A stretch of DNA of 8,014 nucleotides from Gammaproteobacteria bacterium (GTDB lineage Bacteria; Pseudomonadota; Gammaproteobacteria; Chromatiales; Chromatiaceae): contig JARFQQ010000197.1 of assembly GCA_029287695.1 (NCBI GenBank), positions 1-8,014 of the forward strand, written 5' to 3'. Positions 1 through 6,388 of the stretch are shown piece after piece. The translations under genes were made by a program, and so were the position numbers. The notes below the pieces were generated by a model, which ran no database searches, was not told where the DNA came from, and worked only from the letters and a program-made list of their open reading frames with translations. Numbering within the stretch: position 1 is the first letter of the stretch; every line of letters begins with the position of its first letter.

Positions 1-110
1 ACTTCCCGGATATCGGTATCCTTGAAATTGATCGTGACCTTGTCCGCTGCCGACACGCCGGATGTGATGAGCAGCATAATCAGCGCCGATAGCACAGTGC
101 GCATATACAT
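1..110 (-). CDS. gspD: Type II secretion system secretin GspD, N-terminal fragment
   Basis: Only the first 36 codons are inside the window; the gene runs off the left edge. The visible protein starts MYMRTV and has a hydrophobic core (ALIMLLITSG), then a signal-peptidase-I-like site around SAA-D (residue 22). It continues with VTINFKDTDIRE, the typical opening of the N0 domain of GspD secretins. GspD forms the outer-membrane channel of the type II secretion system, and its N0 domain contacts the HR domain of GspC. The start lies 4 nt after the gspC stop. A GGAG lies about 10 nt upstream of the ATG at 110, inside the end of gspC; a second in-frame ATG at 104 is also possible. Identification rests on a short but diagnostic stretch and on the preceding gspC. 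Confidence 0.88.
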   Translation of the reverse strand, partial: MYMRTVLSALIMLLITSGVSAADKVTINFKDTDIRE

Positions 111-114
111 AATG

Positions 115-1041
115 TCAGTTCTCCAGTACCACATTGATGTCACGAATCTTGCCGCCACGTTCGATTTTCAACTGAATCGTACTTGATTGCGAGAGTGAAT
201 CGATAATCGTATTCAGCTGGGCGGGATCAGACAACGGGTTATCATTGACGCTGATCAGGATATCCCCCGGTCTCAATCCCACTCCGGTGAGCAAGGTACG
301 ATCACGCCCCGGGTATACCCGATAGCCGTAGGTCGCACCGTCACGTGGAACAGGCTGGGCGCGAATCTGTCCGATGAGCTCCAGCGGATTGTCAGCGAGT
401 GTCGTCTTGTAATCTTCGATCTTGCCGAGAACTTGCGCATTCGTCACGCGGAAATCGACAGGCGGAAGTTCCGATGTCGCTTCATCGGCATCAGGAGAAT
501 CTTCATCCGTGCTGATGATGTCGCTTCCTACAGACAGCATCTCGATTTCAAAGACCTTTTCACCAGTACCGTCGGTCGCGACGAATGATTTCGGCTCGAT
601 CGTCTCGATGGTGATGCCGTCGCGGATTTCGTCACCCTCCTGCAAGACCATGGTCTCTCCCTTCTCCCTGATGACGACATAGGACTTGCCGGGATTGTTC
701 GAGTCAACGATGCCCAGTACCTCGAGACGCATTCTCGCGAGCAAGCCTTTCGGGACCCTTGGCCGTGCCGGTTCGCTGGTTATATTTTGCGGGGTCTCCG
801 ATTGCCCGAAAAGCGGCAGGCTCTTCCAGTCATAGGCCACGCTGCTCTGCTGGCCGGACTTGCCATCGAAGCTGATCATCTCTGTCGTTTCCGGCGCCTG
901 CCAGACTTCCACGATTTCCCAGGTGAGTCGTGCAAGCATCCATGCAACGATCAGAAGAAGGACAACCGTGACGATTTTCGGTGCCATCACCTGAAGCTGC
1001 CTTGAAATGACTGGCGATGTCTCGATGGAACCAGGCGTCAT
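115..1041 (-). CDS. gspC: Type II secretion system inner-membrane protein GspC
   Basis: A 308-residue protein with the full GspC layout. It has a short cytoplasmic N-terminus, one membrane helix at about residues 22-42 (core IVTVVLLLIVAWML), and a periplasmic linker. The homology region (HR) runs from about 74 to 170 (SLPLFGQ, then LEVLGIV, then LQEGDEI). An acidic linker rich in D and E follows (178-192), and a C-terminal PDZ domain at about 220-306 includes GVGLRPGDILISVND. GspC links the inner-membrane platform to the secretin GspD, and the PDZ domain is thought to help in substrate recruitment. Length is normal for the family and no domain is missing. The ATG at 1041 has only a weak upstream GGA. 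gspD follows after 4 nt, so the two are surely co-transcribed. The upstream rluB is on the same strand but separated by about 136 bp. Confidence 0.93.
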   Translation of the reverse strand: MTPGSIETSPVISRQLQVMAPKIVTVVLLLIVAWMLARLTWEIVEVWQAPETTEMISFDGKSGQQSSVAYDWKSLPLFGQSETPQNITSEPARPRVPKGLLARMRLEVLGIVDSNNPGKSYVVIREKGETMVLQEGDEIRDGITIETIEPKSFVATDGTGEKVFEIEMLSVGSDIISTDEDSPDADEATSELPPVDFRVTNAQVLGKIEDYKTTLADNPLELIGQIRAQPVPRDGATYGYRVYPGRDRTLLTGVGLRPGDILISVNDNPLSDPAQLNTIIDSLSQSSTIQLKIERGGKIRDINVVLEN

Positions 1042-1091
1042 AGATACCGTCCATTGAATCCGGATTTCATGGGGATAGATACATTCCGGAT

Positions 1092-1138
1092 ATTATATTT
1101 ATTGGCTTTGAGTATAGAGAAATCCATGAAGAAACAAA
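1092..1138 (-). promoter_or_regulatory. Candidate sigma70 promoters for gspCD
   Basis: In the AT-rich gap between rluB and gspC, the minus strand carries a perfect TATAAT at 1097-1092. Only poor -35 candidates lie about 17-19 bp upstream (TCTCTA/TTTCTC). A second possible pair is TTTGTT (1138-1133), a 16 bp spacer and TATACT (1116-1111). The first would start transcription near 1085, giving a leader of about 45 nt before the gspC ATG. This suggests that the secretion genes have their own promoter and do not depend only on read-through from rluB. Which box is used cannot be decided from the sequence. Confidence 0.4.
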
Positions 1139-1177
1139 GCTTGTGATCAGGTATGACTCTGTGAGTTGACGGCATCA

Positions 1178-2005
1178 TCAACCGCGGCGGGATTTGTCAC
1201 TGGCTCTTCTCCCCTTTCCTCTCCATTCAGTGGCGGCATATTCTGCGAATTGATCCCGGGGAATTTCTGTCAGTTCGGATAGCTCTCGTAACTCCTCCCT
1301 GGACAGCGAACGCCATTGCCCTGCCTTCACTGCGCTGTTGAGAAAGAGCGGGCCGAAACGCACACGCTTCAGGCGATTCACCTGCACACCGATCGCTTCC
1401 CACAGGCGTCTGACCTCGCGCTTTCGGCCTTCCATGATCACGACATGGTACCAGTGATTACTGCCCTCGCCCCCCGAGTCGACAATCTCCTCGAATCGCG
1501 CAAAGCCGTCCTCGAGCTCGACACCATGAACCAGTTGTTCGAGCTGGTCGTCACTGACATGGCCGTGCACGCGTACTGCATACTCTCTCTCGATGAGACG
1601 CGAGGGGTGCATGAGACGGTTTGCGAGCTCACCATGCGTGGTAAAAACAAGCAACCCGGCACTGTTGAGATCAAGCCTTCCGACTGCAATCCAGCGTCCA
1701 TTCTCGAGCGGGGGCAGGCGATCGAAAACAGACTTCCTGCCTCGCTCATCATGACGGCTCACGATTTCGCCTTCCGGCTTGTTATACATGATGACATGAT
1801 GTTTTTGCTGGGGGCGAAGCCGTTTCTCACTGACAGGGCGGCCATCGATCTTGATCCGGTCATCCTCACCGACATGATCACCGAGTTGCGCCAGCCTGTC
1901 ATTGATCCTTATTCTTCCCTCCCTGATCCATTGCTCGATCTGGCGACGAGAGCCGAATCCGGCATTGGCAAGCACTTTGTGCAGACGCTCACCCATATGC
2001 GTCAA
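1178..2005 (-). CDS. rluB: 23S rRNA pseudouridine synthase RluB
   Basis: A 275-residue pseudouridine synthase of the RsuA/RluB/RluE/RluF family; RluB modifies U2605 of 23S rRNA in E. coli. An N-terminal S4 RNA-binding domain spans about 5-60 (RLHKVLANAGFGSRRQIE). The catalytic domain begins at about 70 with MYNKPEG and holds the family motif GRLDLNSAGLL, with the catalytic aspartate at D112. EGRKREVRRL at 192-201 is the other family signature. The basic tail (GKGRRASDKSRRG) probably contacts RNA. The start is taken as TTG at 2005, overlapping the scpB stop as TTGA, because GAGAGG sits 5 nt upstream of it. The alternative ATG at 1996 would put that sequence about 14 nt away. It is the last gene of the overlapping trpS-scpA-scpB-rluB run. 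RluB is preferred over RluE/RluF from the complete S4 domain, overall length and the scpB neighbour. Confidence 0.9.
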   Translation of the reverse strand: MTHMGERLHKVLANAGFGSRRQIEQWIREGRIRINDRLAQLGDHVGEDDRIKIDGRPVSEKRLRPQQKHHVIMYNKPEGEIVSRHDERGRKSVFDRLPPLENGRWIAVGRLDLNSAGLLVFTTHGELANRLMHPSRLIEREYAVRVHGHVSDDQLEQLVHGVELEDGFARFEEIVDSGGEGSNHWYHVVIMEGRKREVRRLWEAIGVQVNRLKRVRFGPLFLNSAVKAGQWRSLSREELRELSELTEIPRDQFAEYAATEWRGKGRRASDKSRRG

Positions 2006-3192
2006 TGAAGCCTCTCATCCTGCTGCTCGACCAACCCTTCGTCAGCACTGGCCCCGACATCCGGATCATCCTGCTGCTGTTCTTCAGTCGTGATATCTCC
2101 GGAGAGAGCGGCATCTGTATCCCCGGCATCGACTCTATTCTCTGAATGCTCCTGTTGTGACTCTTCGGAGGCATTCTGTTCGGGCTCCGGCAAGTCCAGG
2201 GACGGATTGAGTTCTTCCAGTTCCCTGATTTCTGCAAGCGTGGGCAACTCATCAAGGCTCTTCAATCCGAAATAATCCAGAAATTCACGGGTTGTCGCAT
2301 AGAGCGCTGGCCGCCCGGGCACATCACGATGACCAACGACACGAACCCAGTCGCGTTCGAGCAGGGTTTTGATGATGTTGGTACTGACAGCGACACCACG
2401 CACATCCTCGATCTCCCCGCGGGTTATTGGCTGACGATAGGCGATGAGTGACAGGGTCTCGAGCAGTGCACGCGAGTAGCGCCCGGGCTTCTCCTCCCAG
2501 AGCCGGGACACCCAGGGCGCATGCTCTTTTCTGACCTGGATACGCCATCCGGTACTGACCTCGCGAACCTCGATACCACGCCCCCTGTATTCCTGCTGCA
2601 GCGTTTCGAGAGCAGTTCTGATCGTTTTGCGATCAGGTTGCTCATCATCGAGGAAGAGTGTCAAAAGACGGTCGATGCTCAATGGCTTGCCGGCAGCGAG
2701 CAGTGCCGCTTCGACAATATGCTTGAGCCTGTCGCCCTCAGCCTGATTTCCGTGATCCGTATCATCAGAGCCCGTCGGAGGTACAACTGATGGTTCTTCC
2801 TCTTGCTCTGTCCCGATGGATGCATTTTCCTGCGGCTGTTCCGAGATGTCATCGCCTTCATGCAGGTCATCCTGAACCGCTGCAAGCGGCGATTCGGTAT
2901 CAGGACGGCTGTCCCGGGGCGAGCTCTCGCCGGATTCACTCCTGCCAGAGCCAGGGCGGCCCTGCTCGACTTCGGAACTCTTCTTATCACCTGCAGGCTC
3001 TGCGCTGGCCAGGGGCTTGCTCTGCAGCCTGTTGTCTTCTTCAGCGGTCATGGCATGCGCAATAATGATCGGCTCGTCTTCATCATGACGAAATTGCTGC
3101 AACCGCTTGTGAGGAACAGAAACCGGTTCTGCTTCATCTGACTGTGCACGCAGCTTTTCGTCGTCTGGTGAAATCAGGGACTCACTCGGCAT
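2002..3192 (-). CDS. scpB: Segregation and condensation protein ScpB with long acidic arms
   Basis: ScpB dimerises through winged-helix domains and binds the kleisin ScpA in the SMC-ScpAB condensin complex that organises and segregates the chromosome. The recognisable core is about residues 152-327 of 396. It starts near RLKHIVEAALLAAGKPL and includes the strongly conserved RALLETLSLIAYRQPITRGE (241-260), IEDVRGVAVS and VPGRPALYATT. Usual ScpB proteins are about 180-220 residues. Here a 150-residue, polar, D/E/S/P-rich arm precedes the core and a 70-residue Q/E/D-rich tail follows it. The ATG at 3192 was chosen because it overlaps the end of scpA by 11 nt in a tightly packed operon. An upstream ATG at 3213 and an internal ATG at 3051 (349 residues) are alternatives, and no strong ribosome-binding site decides between them. 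Function is certain from the core; the N-terminus is uncertain. Confidence 0.88.
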   Translation of the reverse strand: MPSESLISPDDEKLRAQSDEAEPVSVPHKRLQQFRHDEDEPIIIAHAMTAEEDNRLQSKPLASAEPAGDKKSSEVEQGRPGSGRSESGESSPRDSRPDTESPLAAVQDDLHEGDDISEQPQENASIGTEQEEEPSVVPPTGSDDTDHGNQAEGDRLKHIVEAALLAAGKPLSIDRLLTLFLDDEQPDRKTIRTALETLQQEYRGRGIEVREVSTGWRIQVRKEHAPWVSRLWEEKPGRYSRALLETLSLIAYRQPITRGEIEDVRGVAVSTNIIKTLLERDWVRVVGHRDVPGRPALYATTREFLDYFGLKSLDELPTLAEIRELEELNPSLDLPEPEQNASEESQQEHSENRVDAGDTDAALSGDITTEEQQQDDPDVGASADEGLVEQQDERLH

Positions 3193-4003
3193 GTGATTCT
3201 CGTGCCTTGACATGAATGGGGCCGTAAGGGTCGGCCTGTACCAGCTCGAGCAGCGTCTCTTTAATGAGTTCAAGTATCGCCATAAAGGAGACAACCACTC
3301 CCATACGTCCTTCCTCAATCGTAAAAAGCTCTGTGAAATCAATAAACTTGTCCGATCTGATACGCTCCAGTATCGATGACATTCTCTCCCTGACAGAGAG
3401 CGCCTCGCGCTGGATATGGTGACTGGAAAACATGTCCGCACGGCGGAGGACGTCATGAAAGGCCACAATCAGCTCTTTCATGTCGACATCCGGCAACGGA
3501 CGATCGATGTGTTTGTCGGGAACCGCGATCTCTGTCTGGAAGAAATCCCTCTCCATACGCGGCATTTCGTCGATGTCCTGTGCGGCTTTCTTGAAGCGTT
3601 CATACTCCTGCAGCCGGCGGATCAATTCGGCGCGCGGATCCTCCTCATTCTCCTCCTCTTCCCTGGGACGCGGCAACAGCATGCGCGACTTGATCTCTGC
3701 CAGCATCGCAGCCATGACGAGGTACTCGGCTGCCAGTTCCAGGCGTAAATCTTTCATCAGCCCGATGTACTCCATGTACTGCTGCGTAATCGCGGCAATG
3801 GGAATATCCAGGATATCGAGATTCTGTCGCTTGATCAGGTAGAGCAGCAAATCGAGCGGTCCCTCGAAGGCCTCGAGAAAGACTTCGAGAGCATCCGGTG
3901 GAATATAAAGATCTTTTGGCGGTTCGAGAATCTCCTCGCCCTGCACGATCGCGAAGGGCATCTCTTGCTGCTGGGGTGGTACTGGCAGATCTTTCTGTTG
4001 CAT
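3182..4003 (-). CDS. scpA: Segregation and condensation protein ScpA (kleisin)
   Basis: ScpA is the kleisin subunit that bridges the SMC heads and binds a ScpB dimer. The 273-residue protein has a family-typical length. After a proline/glutamine-rich leader of about 40 residues comes the kleisin signature FEGPLDLLLYLIKRQNLDIL (47-66), then EYLVMAAMLAEIKSRMLLP (93-111). An acidic stretch EEEENEED follows, then a central helical linker. A C-terminal winged-helix region ends in VVVSFMAILELIKETLLELV (236-255). The ATG at 4003 overlaps the trpS stop as TGATG, a classic coupled junction; a TTG one codon earlier is less likely. It overlaps scpB by 11 nt at its 3' end. Presence of ScpA implies an SMC protein elsewhere in the genome, and by known phylogeny argues against a MukBEF-type enteric relative. 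Confidence 0.95.
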   Translation of the reverse strand: MQQKDLPVPPQQQEMPFAIVQGEEILEPPKDLYIPPDALEVFLEAFEGPLDLLLYLIKRQNLDILDIPIAAITQQYMEYIGLMKDLRLELAAEYLVMAAMLAEIKSRMLLPRPREEEENEEDPRAELIRRLQEYERFKKAAQDIDEMPRMERDFFQTEIAVPDKHIDRPLPDVDMKELIVAFHDVLRRADMFSSHHIQREALSVRERMSSILERIRSDKFIDFTELFTIEEGRMGVVVSFMAILELIKETLLELVQADPYGPIHVKARESHAE

Positions 4004-5205
4004 CAAGCCAGGTCCAGCGACATGACGTGCCTGACTTCGTCGAGGGTTTCCCGCGCCTCATCGCGCGCATGCTCGCAACCCTCGTTGATGATATTGCTGA
4101 CAACGTCAGGCTGCTCTTCGAATTCTCTCACGCGCTCCTGGATCGGCCGCAGCTCTTCGAGCACAGCATCGATGACAGGCTGCTTGCACTCGATGCAGCC
4201 GATGCCGGCGGAGGTACACCCCTCCCGGACCCAGTTCTGGATTTTGTCGTCGGAGTAGACAGCATGGAATTGCCAGACCGGGCAGTTGGCAGGGTCGCCA
4301 GGATCGGTACGGCGCACGCGTGCAGGATCGGTTGGCATCTTGCGGAGCTGTGTCGCAAGTGTATCGGGATCGGCACGCAGGCTGATGGTATTGCCATAGG
4401 ATTTCGACATCTTCTGTCCGTCGAGACCCGGCATTTTCGAAGCGCGTGTCAATAACGGCTGGGGCTCAGGCAGAATGACCTTGCCTCCGCCCTCAAGGTA
4501 TCCGAGCAGCCTGTCCTTGTCCGCAACAGTAATGTTCTGCTGACCCTCGATCAGGGCACGTGCTGCAGCCAGTCCCTCCTCCTCACCGCTCTCTTGCCAT
4601 CCCTTGCGATAGCGCTGGTAAAGCCTGGCGTTTTTCTTGCCCATTTTCTTGATGGCCTGCTCGGCCTTCGCTTCGAAATCAGGCTCACGTCCATAGAGGT
4701 GATTGAAGCGGCGCGCCACCTCGCGCGTCAGCTCGACATGTGCCACCTGGTCTTCGCCGACGGGCACGAGTCCGGCCCTGTAGAGCAGGATATCCGCGCT
4801 CTGCAACAGGGGGTAACCGAGAAATCCGTAGGTTGAAAGATCCTTCTCCTTCAGCTTGTCCTGCTGGTCCTTGTAGCTCGGGACGCGTTCCAGCCAGCCA
4901 AGCGGCGTGATCATCGAAAGCAGGAGATGCAGTTCCGCATGCTCCGGCACACGCGACTGCACAAAGATCGTCGCCTCTTTGGGATTGACTCCGGCCGCAA
5001 GCCAGTCGATCACCATCTCGTGAACGCTGGGCGGGATGATCGTCGGGTCTTCATAGTGCGTTGTCAGGGCATGCCAGTCTGCGACGAAGAAAAAGCAGCT
5101 GTACTCGTGCTGCAATTCCACCCAGTTTTTCAATACGCCGTAGTAGTGCCCCAGGTGAAGTTGTCCTGTTGGCCGCATGCCGGAGAGTACGCGTGCATGC
5201 TGCAT
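4003..5205 (-). CDS. trpS: Tryptophanyl-tRNA synthetase, Fe-S-type with insertion
   Basis: A class I aminoacyl-tRNA synthetase that charges tRNA-Trp with tryptophan in the cytoplasm. The HIGH motif is HLGH (17-20, within RPTGQLHLGHYYG) and the KMSKS motif is exact (265-269). GYPLLQSADILLYRA and VGEDQVAHVELTREVA are the expected TrpRS core. At 400 residues it is about 65 longer than E. coli TrpRS, mainly through a charged insertion at about 177-241 before KMSKS. Cysteines 308, 330, 337 and 340 give C-x21-C-x6-C-x2-C, close to the iron-sulfur motif known from Thermotoga maritima TrpRS. The ATG at 5205 was chosen because AAGG lies 5 nt upstream and MQHARVLSGMRPTG matches the usual family start; ATG 5241 or TTG 5256 would add 12 or 17 residues. 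It is first in the operon, and its stop overlaps scpA. Confidence 0.95.
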   Translation of the reverse strand: MQHARVLSGMRPTGQLHLGHYYGVLKNWVELQHEYSCFFFVADWHALTTHYEDPTIIPPSVHEMVIDWLAAGVNPKEATIFVQSRVPEHAELHLLLSMITPLGWLERVPSYKDQQDKLKEKDLSTYGFLGYPLLQSADILLYRAGLVPVGEDQVAHVELTREVARRFNHLYGREPDFEAKAEQAIKKMGKKNARLYQRYRKGWQESGEEEGLAAARALIEGQQNITVADKDRLLGYLEGGGKVILPEPQPLLTRASKMPGLDGQKMSKSYGNTISLRADPDTLATQLRKMPTDPARVRRTDPGDPANCPVWQFHAVYSDDKIQNWVREGCTSAGIGCIECKQPVIDAVLEELRPIQERVREFEEQPDVVSNIINEGCEHARDEARETLDEVRHVMSLDLA

Positions 5206-5282
5206 TGCAACCTTGTCTATCGGGGTCTCTTGGGATTCCATGAAGTCTCGGATCAATGGTGTCTTGTATTTCTCGTTGAGTG

Positions 5283-5299
5283 GCTCTGCGAAACAGAGC
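5283..5299 (-). promoter_or_regulatory. Small hairpin in the trpS leader
   Basis: The minus strand has a perfect 6-bp inverted repeat GCTCTG / CAGAGC with a 5-nt loop, about 40 nt after the probable transcription start of the trpS operon. No run of U follows, so it is not an intrinsic terminator. No run of tryptophan codons lies nearby to suggest a classical trp-type attenuator. It may be a structured leader element or chance. Confidence 0.25.
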
Positions 5300-5343
5300 G
5301 AACCGCATGCGCTTGTTCCGGCACTCCAGAGCAGTATCGGCGC

Positions 5344-5349
5344 ATTATA
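5344..5349 (-). promoter_or_regulatory. -10 box of the trpS-scpAB-rluB operon
   Basis: A perfect TATAAT on the minus strand in the context GGGTATAATGCG, a form common at housekeeping promoters of Gammaproteobacteria. No good -35 match lies at 16-18 bp, where the sequence is GC-rich. Transcription would start near 5337 and give a leader of about 130 nt to the ATG at 5205. It is the best promoter candidate for the four-gene operon. Confidence 0.55.
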
Positions 5350-5493
5350 CCCGCAGGCAGAGGCAGACGCACAGGAAGCGGGAAAGAACCGGAATACGTT
5401 TTAAGCAATTTCTGAGGTATTGTATTTAACTATTTGTATTTATTGTTATATCCAATGAATAAGTAGTCCTTAACGCAACGGGCAGAAAGAGGT

Positions 5494-5535
5494 GAGATCC
5501 GGGAGGCTGTCAACGGCTCACGCCGGGTTTATCTC
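5494..5535 (-). terminator. Possible weak terminator after mlaA
   Basis: Immediately after the mlaA stop the minus strand reads GAGAT, 4 unpaired bases, CCGG, then about 20 nt, then CCGG-ATCTC. This can fold into a 9-bp stem with a bulge. A smaller competing hairpin (CGGC-GTGA-GCCG, 5514-5525) lies inside it. What follows is CTCTTTCT rather than a clean U-run, so intrinsic termination would be inefficient at best. Confidence 0.25.
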
Positions 5536-6300
5536 TCAGAAATCGTCCTCCAGCTCCCCGTCATTCACGTCAAACTCCCGTTTCTGGAGGTAGGCATCCC
5601 GCTGGAAGGCGTAGGGATCGAGTGCCGCCGTATCAAGCAGGTCAGTCGCATCAAGCAATGCTGCCCTGTCTTCAAGGATACCGGCGCCGAGCAATACCCA
5701 CCTGACGCCATCTTCATCGATATAGTAGGTCGTCAGGTCGAAAAGTGCATCAACCGTAAACCCGACGCGATCTCGAACAGATGCCGGTCCCAGGAAAGGA
5801 AGAACGAGATAGGGTCCCGGCTCGACACCCCATTTACCGAGTGTCTGACCGAAGTCCTCGTAGTGCTTTTCGAGATGCATTCTGCTTGCGACATCGAACA
5901 GCCCCGCGACGCCCAGGGTGGAATTCACGACGACCCTTCCCGTATCGGAGAGGGCGTCTACGAACTTGCCCTGCAGCAGGTTATTGATACCTGTGCCGAC
6001 ATCATCGAGGTTGCCAAAAAAATTGGTCACGCCCATGTTGACGGGCTCAGGCATGGTTTCCGTGATCGTTTCTGCCGCAGGTTTCAGGATCGTCCTGTCG
6101 AAGTCGTCGTTGAAACGATACATCTTGCGGTTGAAGTCTTCCCAGGGATCAGGATCCGGATCTTCTGCCGTAAAGGTCCCGCTACCGGACTCCTGCGGGA
6201 ACTCCGGGTATTCTTTTTGCAGAAATTCATTGAAGACTTCGGCATGCAGCGATTGAGATACCAACAGCAGTAATGCCATCGGGAATCTGGTCATTCTCAT
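5536..6300 (-). CDS. mlaA: Phospholipid-transport outer-membrane protein MlaA (VacJ)
   Basis: MlaA removes mislocalised phospholipids from the outer leaflet of the outer membrane and passes them to the periplasmic MlaC and inner-membrane MlaFEDB, keeping lipid asymmetry. The 254-residue protein has the family landmarks in order: [15 protein letters not shown] (51-65), ILKPAAE (71-77), [19 protein letters not shown] (94-112), [17 protein letters not shown] (122-138), then [20 protein letters not shown] (149-168) and [12 protein letters not shown]. The end, [16 protein letters not shown], is also typical. The N-terminus is a signal peptide with probable cleavage after LHA (residue 20). No cysteine is present, so the usual lipobox of E. 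coli MlaA is absent. The acidic region 37-53 precedes the core. ATG 6300 is used; ATG 6294 is equally possible, and neither has a clear ribosome-binding site. Other mla genes are not in the window. Confidence 0.94.
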   Translation of the reverse strand: MRMTRFPMALLLLVSQSLHAEVFNEFLQKEYPEFPQESGSGTFTAEDPDPDPWEDFNRKMYRFNDDFDRTILKPAAETITETMPEPVNMGVTNFFGNLDDVGTGINNLLQGKFVDALSDTGRVVVNSTLGVAGLFDVASRMHLEKHYEDFGQTLGKWGVEPGPYLVLPFLGPASVRDRVGFTVDALFDLTTYYIDEDGVRWVLLGAGILEDRAALLDATDLLDTAALDPYAFQRDAYLQKREFDVNDGELEDDF

Positions 6301-6335
6301 CAGGAGATTGTCATTTGTAGTCCCTGTTGATGTGG

Positions 6336-6364
6336 ATGCTATGTGTTTCGGTAGGCTGATTCAA
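6336..6364 (-). promoter_or_regulatory. Candidate mlaA promoter
   Basis: On the minus strand TTGAAT (6364-6359) is separated by exactly 17 bp from TAGCAT (6341-6336); each box matches 4 of 6 consensus positions. A start near 6329 would give a leader of about 29 nt before the mlaA ATG. The -35 box lies next to the plus-strand candidate promoter of rnt, so the two would be close divergent promoters. Only the spacing and moderate matches support it. Confidence 0.35.
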
Positions 6365-6371
6365 GCGCATC

Positions 6372-6380
6372 TGCTATTCT
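6372..6380 (+). promoter_or_regulatory. Candidate extended -10 promoter of rnt
   Basis: TGCTATTCT fits an extended -10 element (TGn followed by TATTCT, 5 of 6 matches). Only 8 nt separate it from the ATG at 6389, so transcription would start at or within a base or two of the start codon. This is consistent with the lack of any Shine-Dalgarno sequence before that ATG. No good -35 box lies upstream. Confidence 0.35.
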
Positions 6381-6388
6381 GCGCCGCC

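Larger units (their letters stand above)
5206..5535. other. Non-coding region between mlaA and trpS
   Basis: About 330 bp with no convincing gene. Reading frames on both strands are short and resemble no family. From the mlaA side it holds an imperfect inverted repeat just after the mlaA stop (5494-5535), then a very AT-rich patch (5401-5460, 13 of 60 bases G or C). Next come a GC-rich block, a TATAAT box on the minus strand (5344-5349) and a leader of about 130 nt before trpS that contains a small hairpin. The AT-rich patch could be an UP-type element, a nucleoid-protein site or a second promoter; only weak -10-like strings (TATAAC, TACAAT) are seen there. Confidence 0.6.

Noticed and set aside
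1316..2008. A 230-codon open frame on the plus strand
   Set aside because: It lies fully antisense to rluB, whose S4 and catalytic motifs are intact. Its product has no recognisable domain, and it has no upstream ribosome-binding site or promoter. It is a by-product of codon composition.
3193..3468. Upstream extension of the scpB frame to 488 codons
   Set aside because: The extra residues would run deep inside scpA, including the conserved C-terminal part of that gene, and look like a frame shadow (rich in S and R). A start at 3192 or nearby fits operon packing.
3898..4455. A 185-codon open frame on the plus strand
   Set aside because: It is antisense to the 3' half of trpS and the start of scpA. 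The protein resembles nothing known, and both real genes in the region are certain.
5206..5340. Trp-codon leader peptide or attenuator upstream of trpS
   Set aside because: I looked for short frames with consecutive TGG codons followed by alternative hairpins and a U-run. There is one 6-bp hairpin but no tandem Trp codons and no terminator.
5863..6273. A 136-codon open frame on the plus strand
   Set aside because: It is antisense to mlaA, which shows all family motifs. The product has shadow-like composition with no motif.
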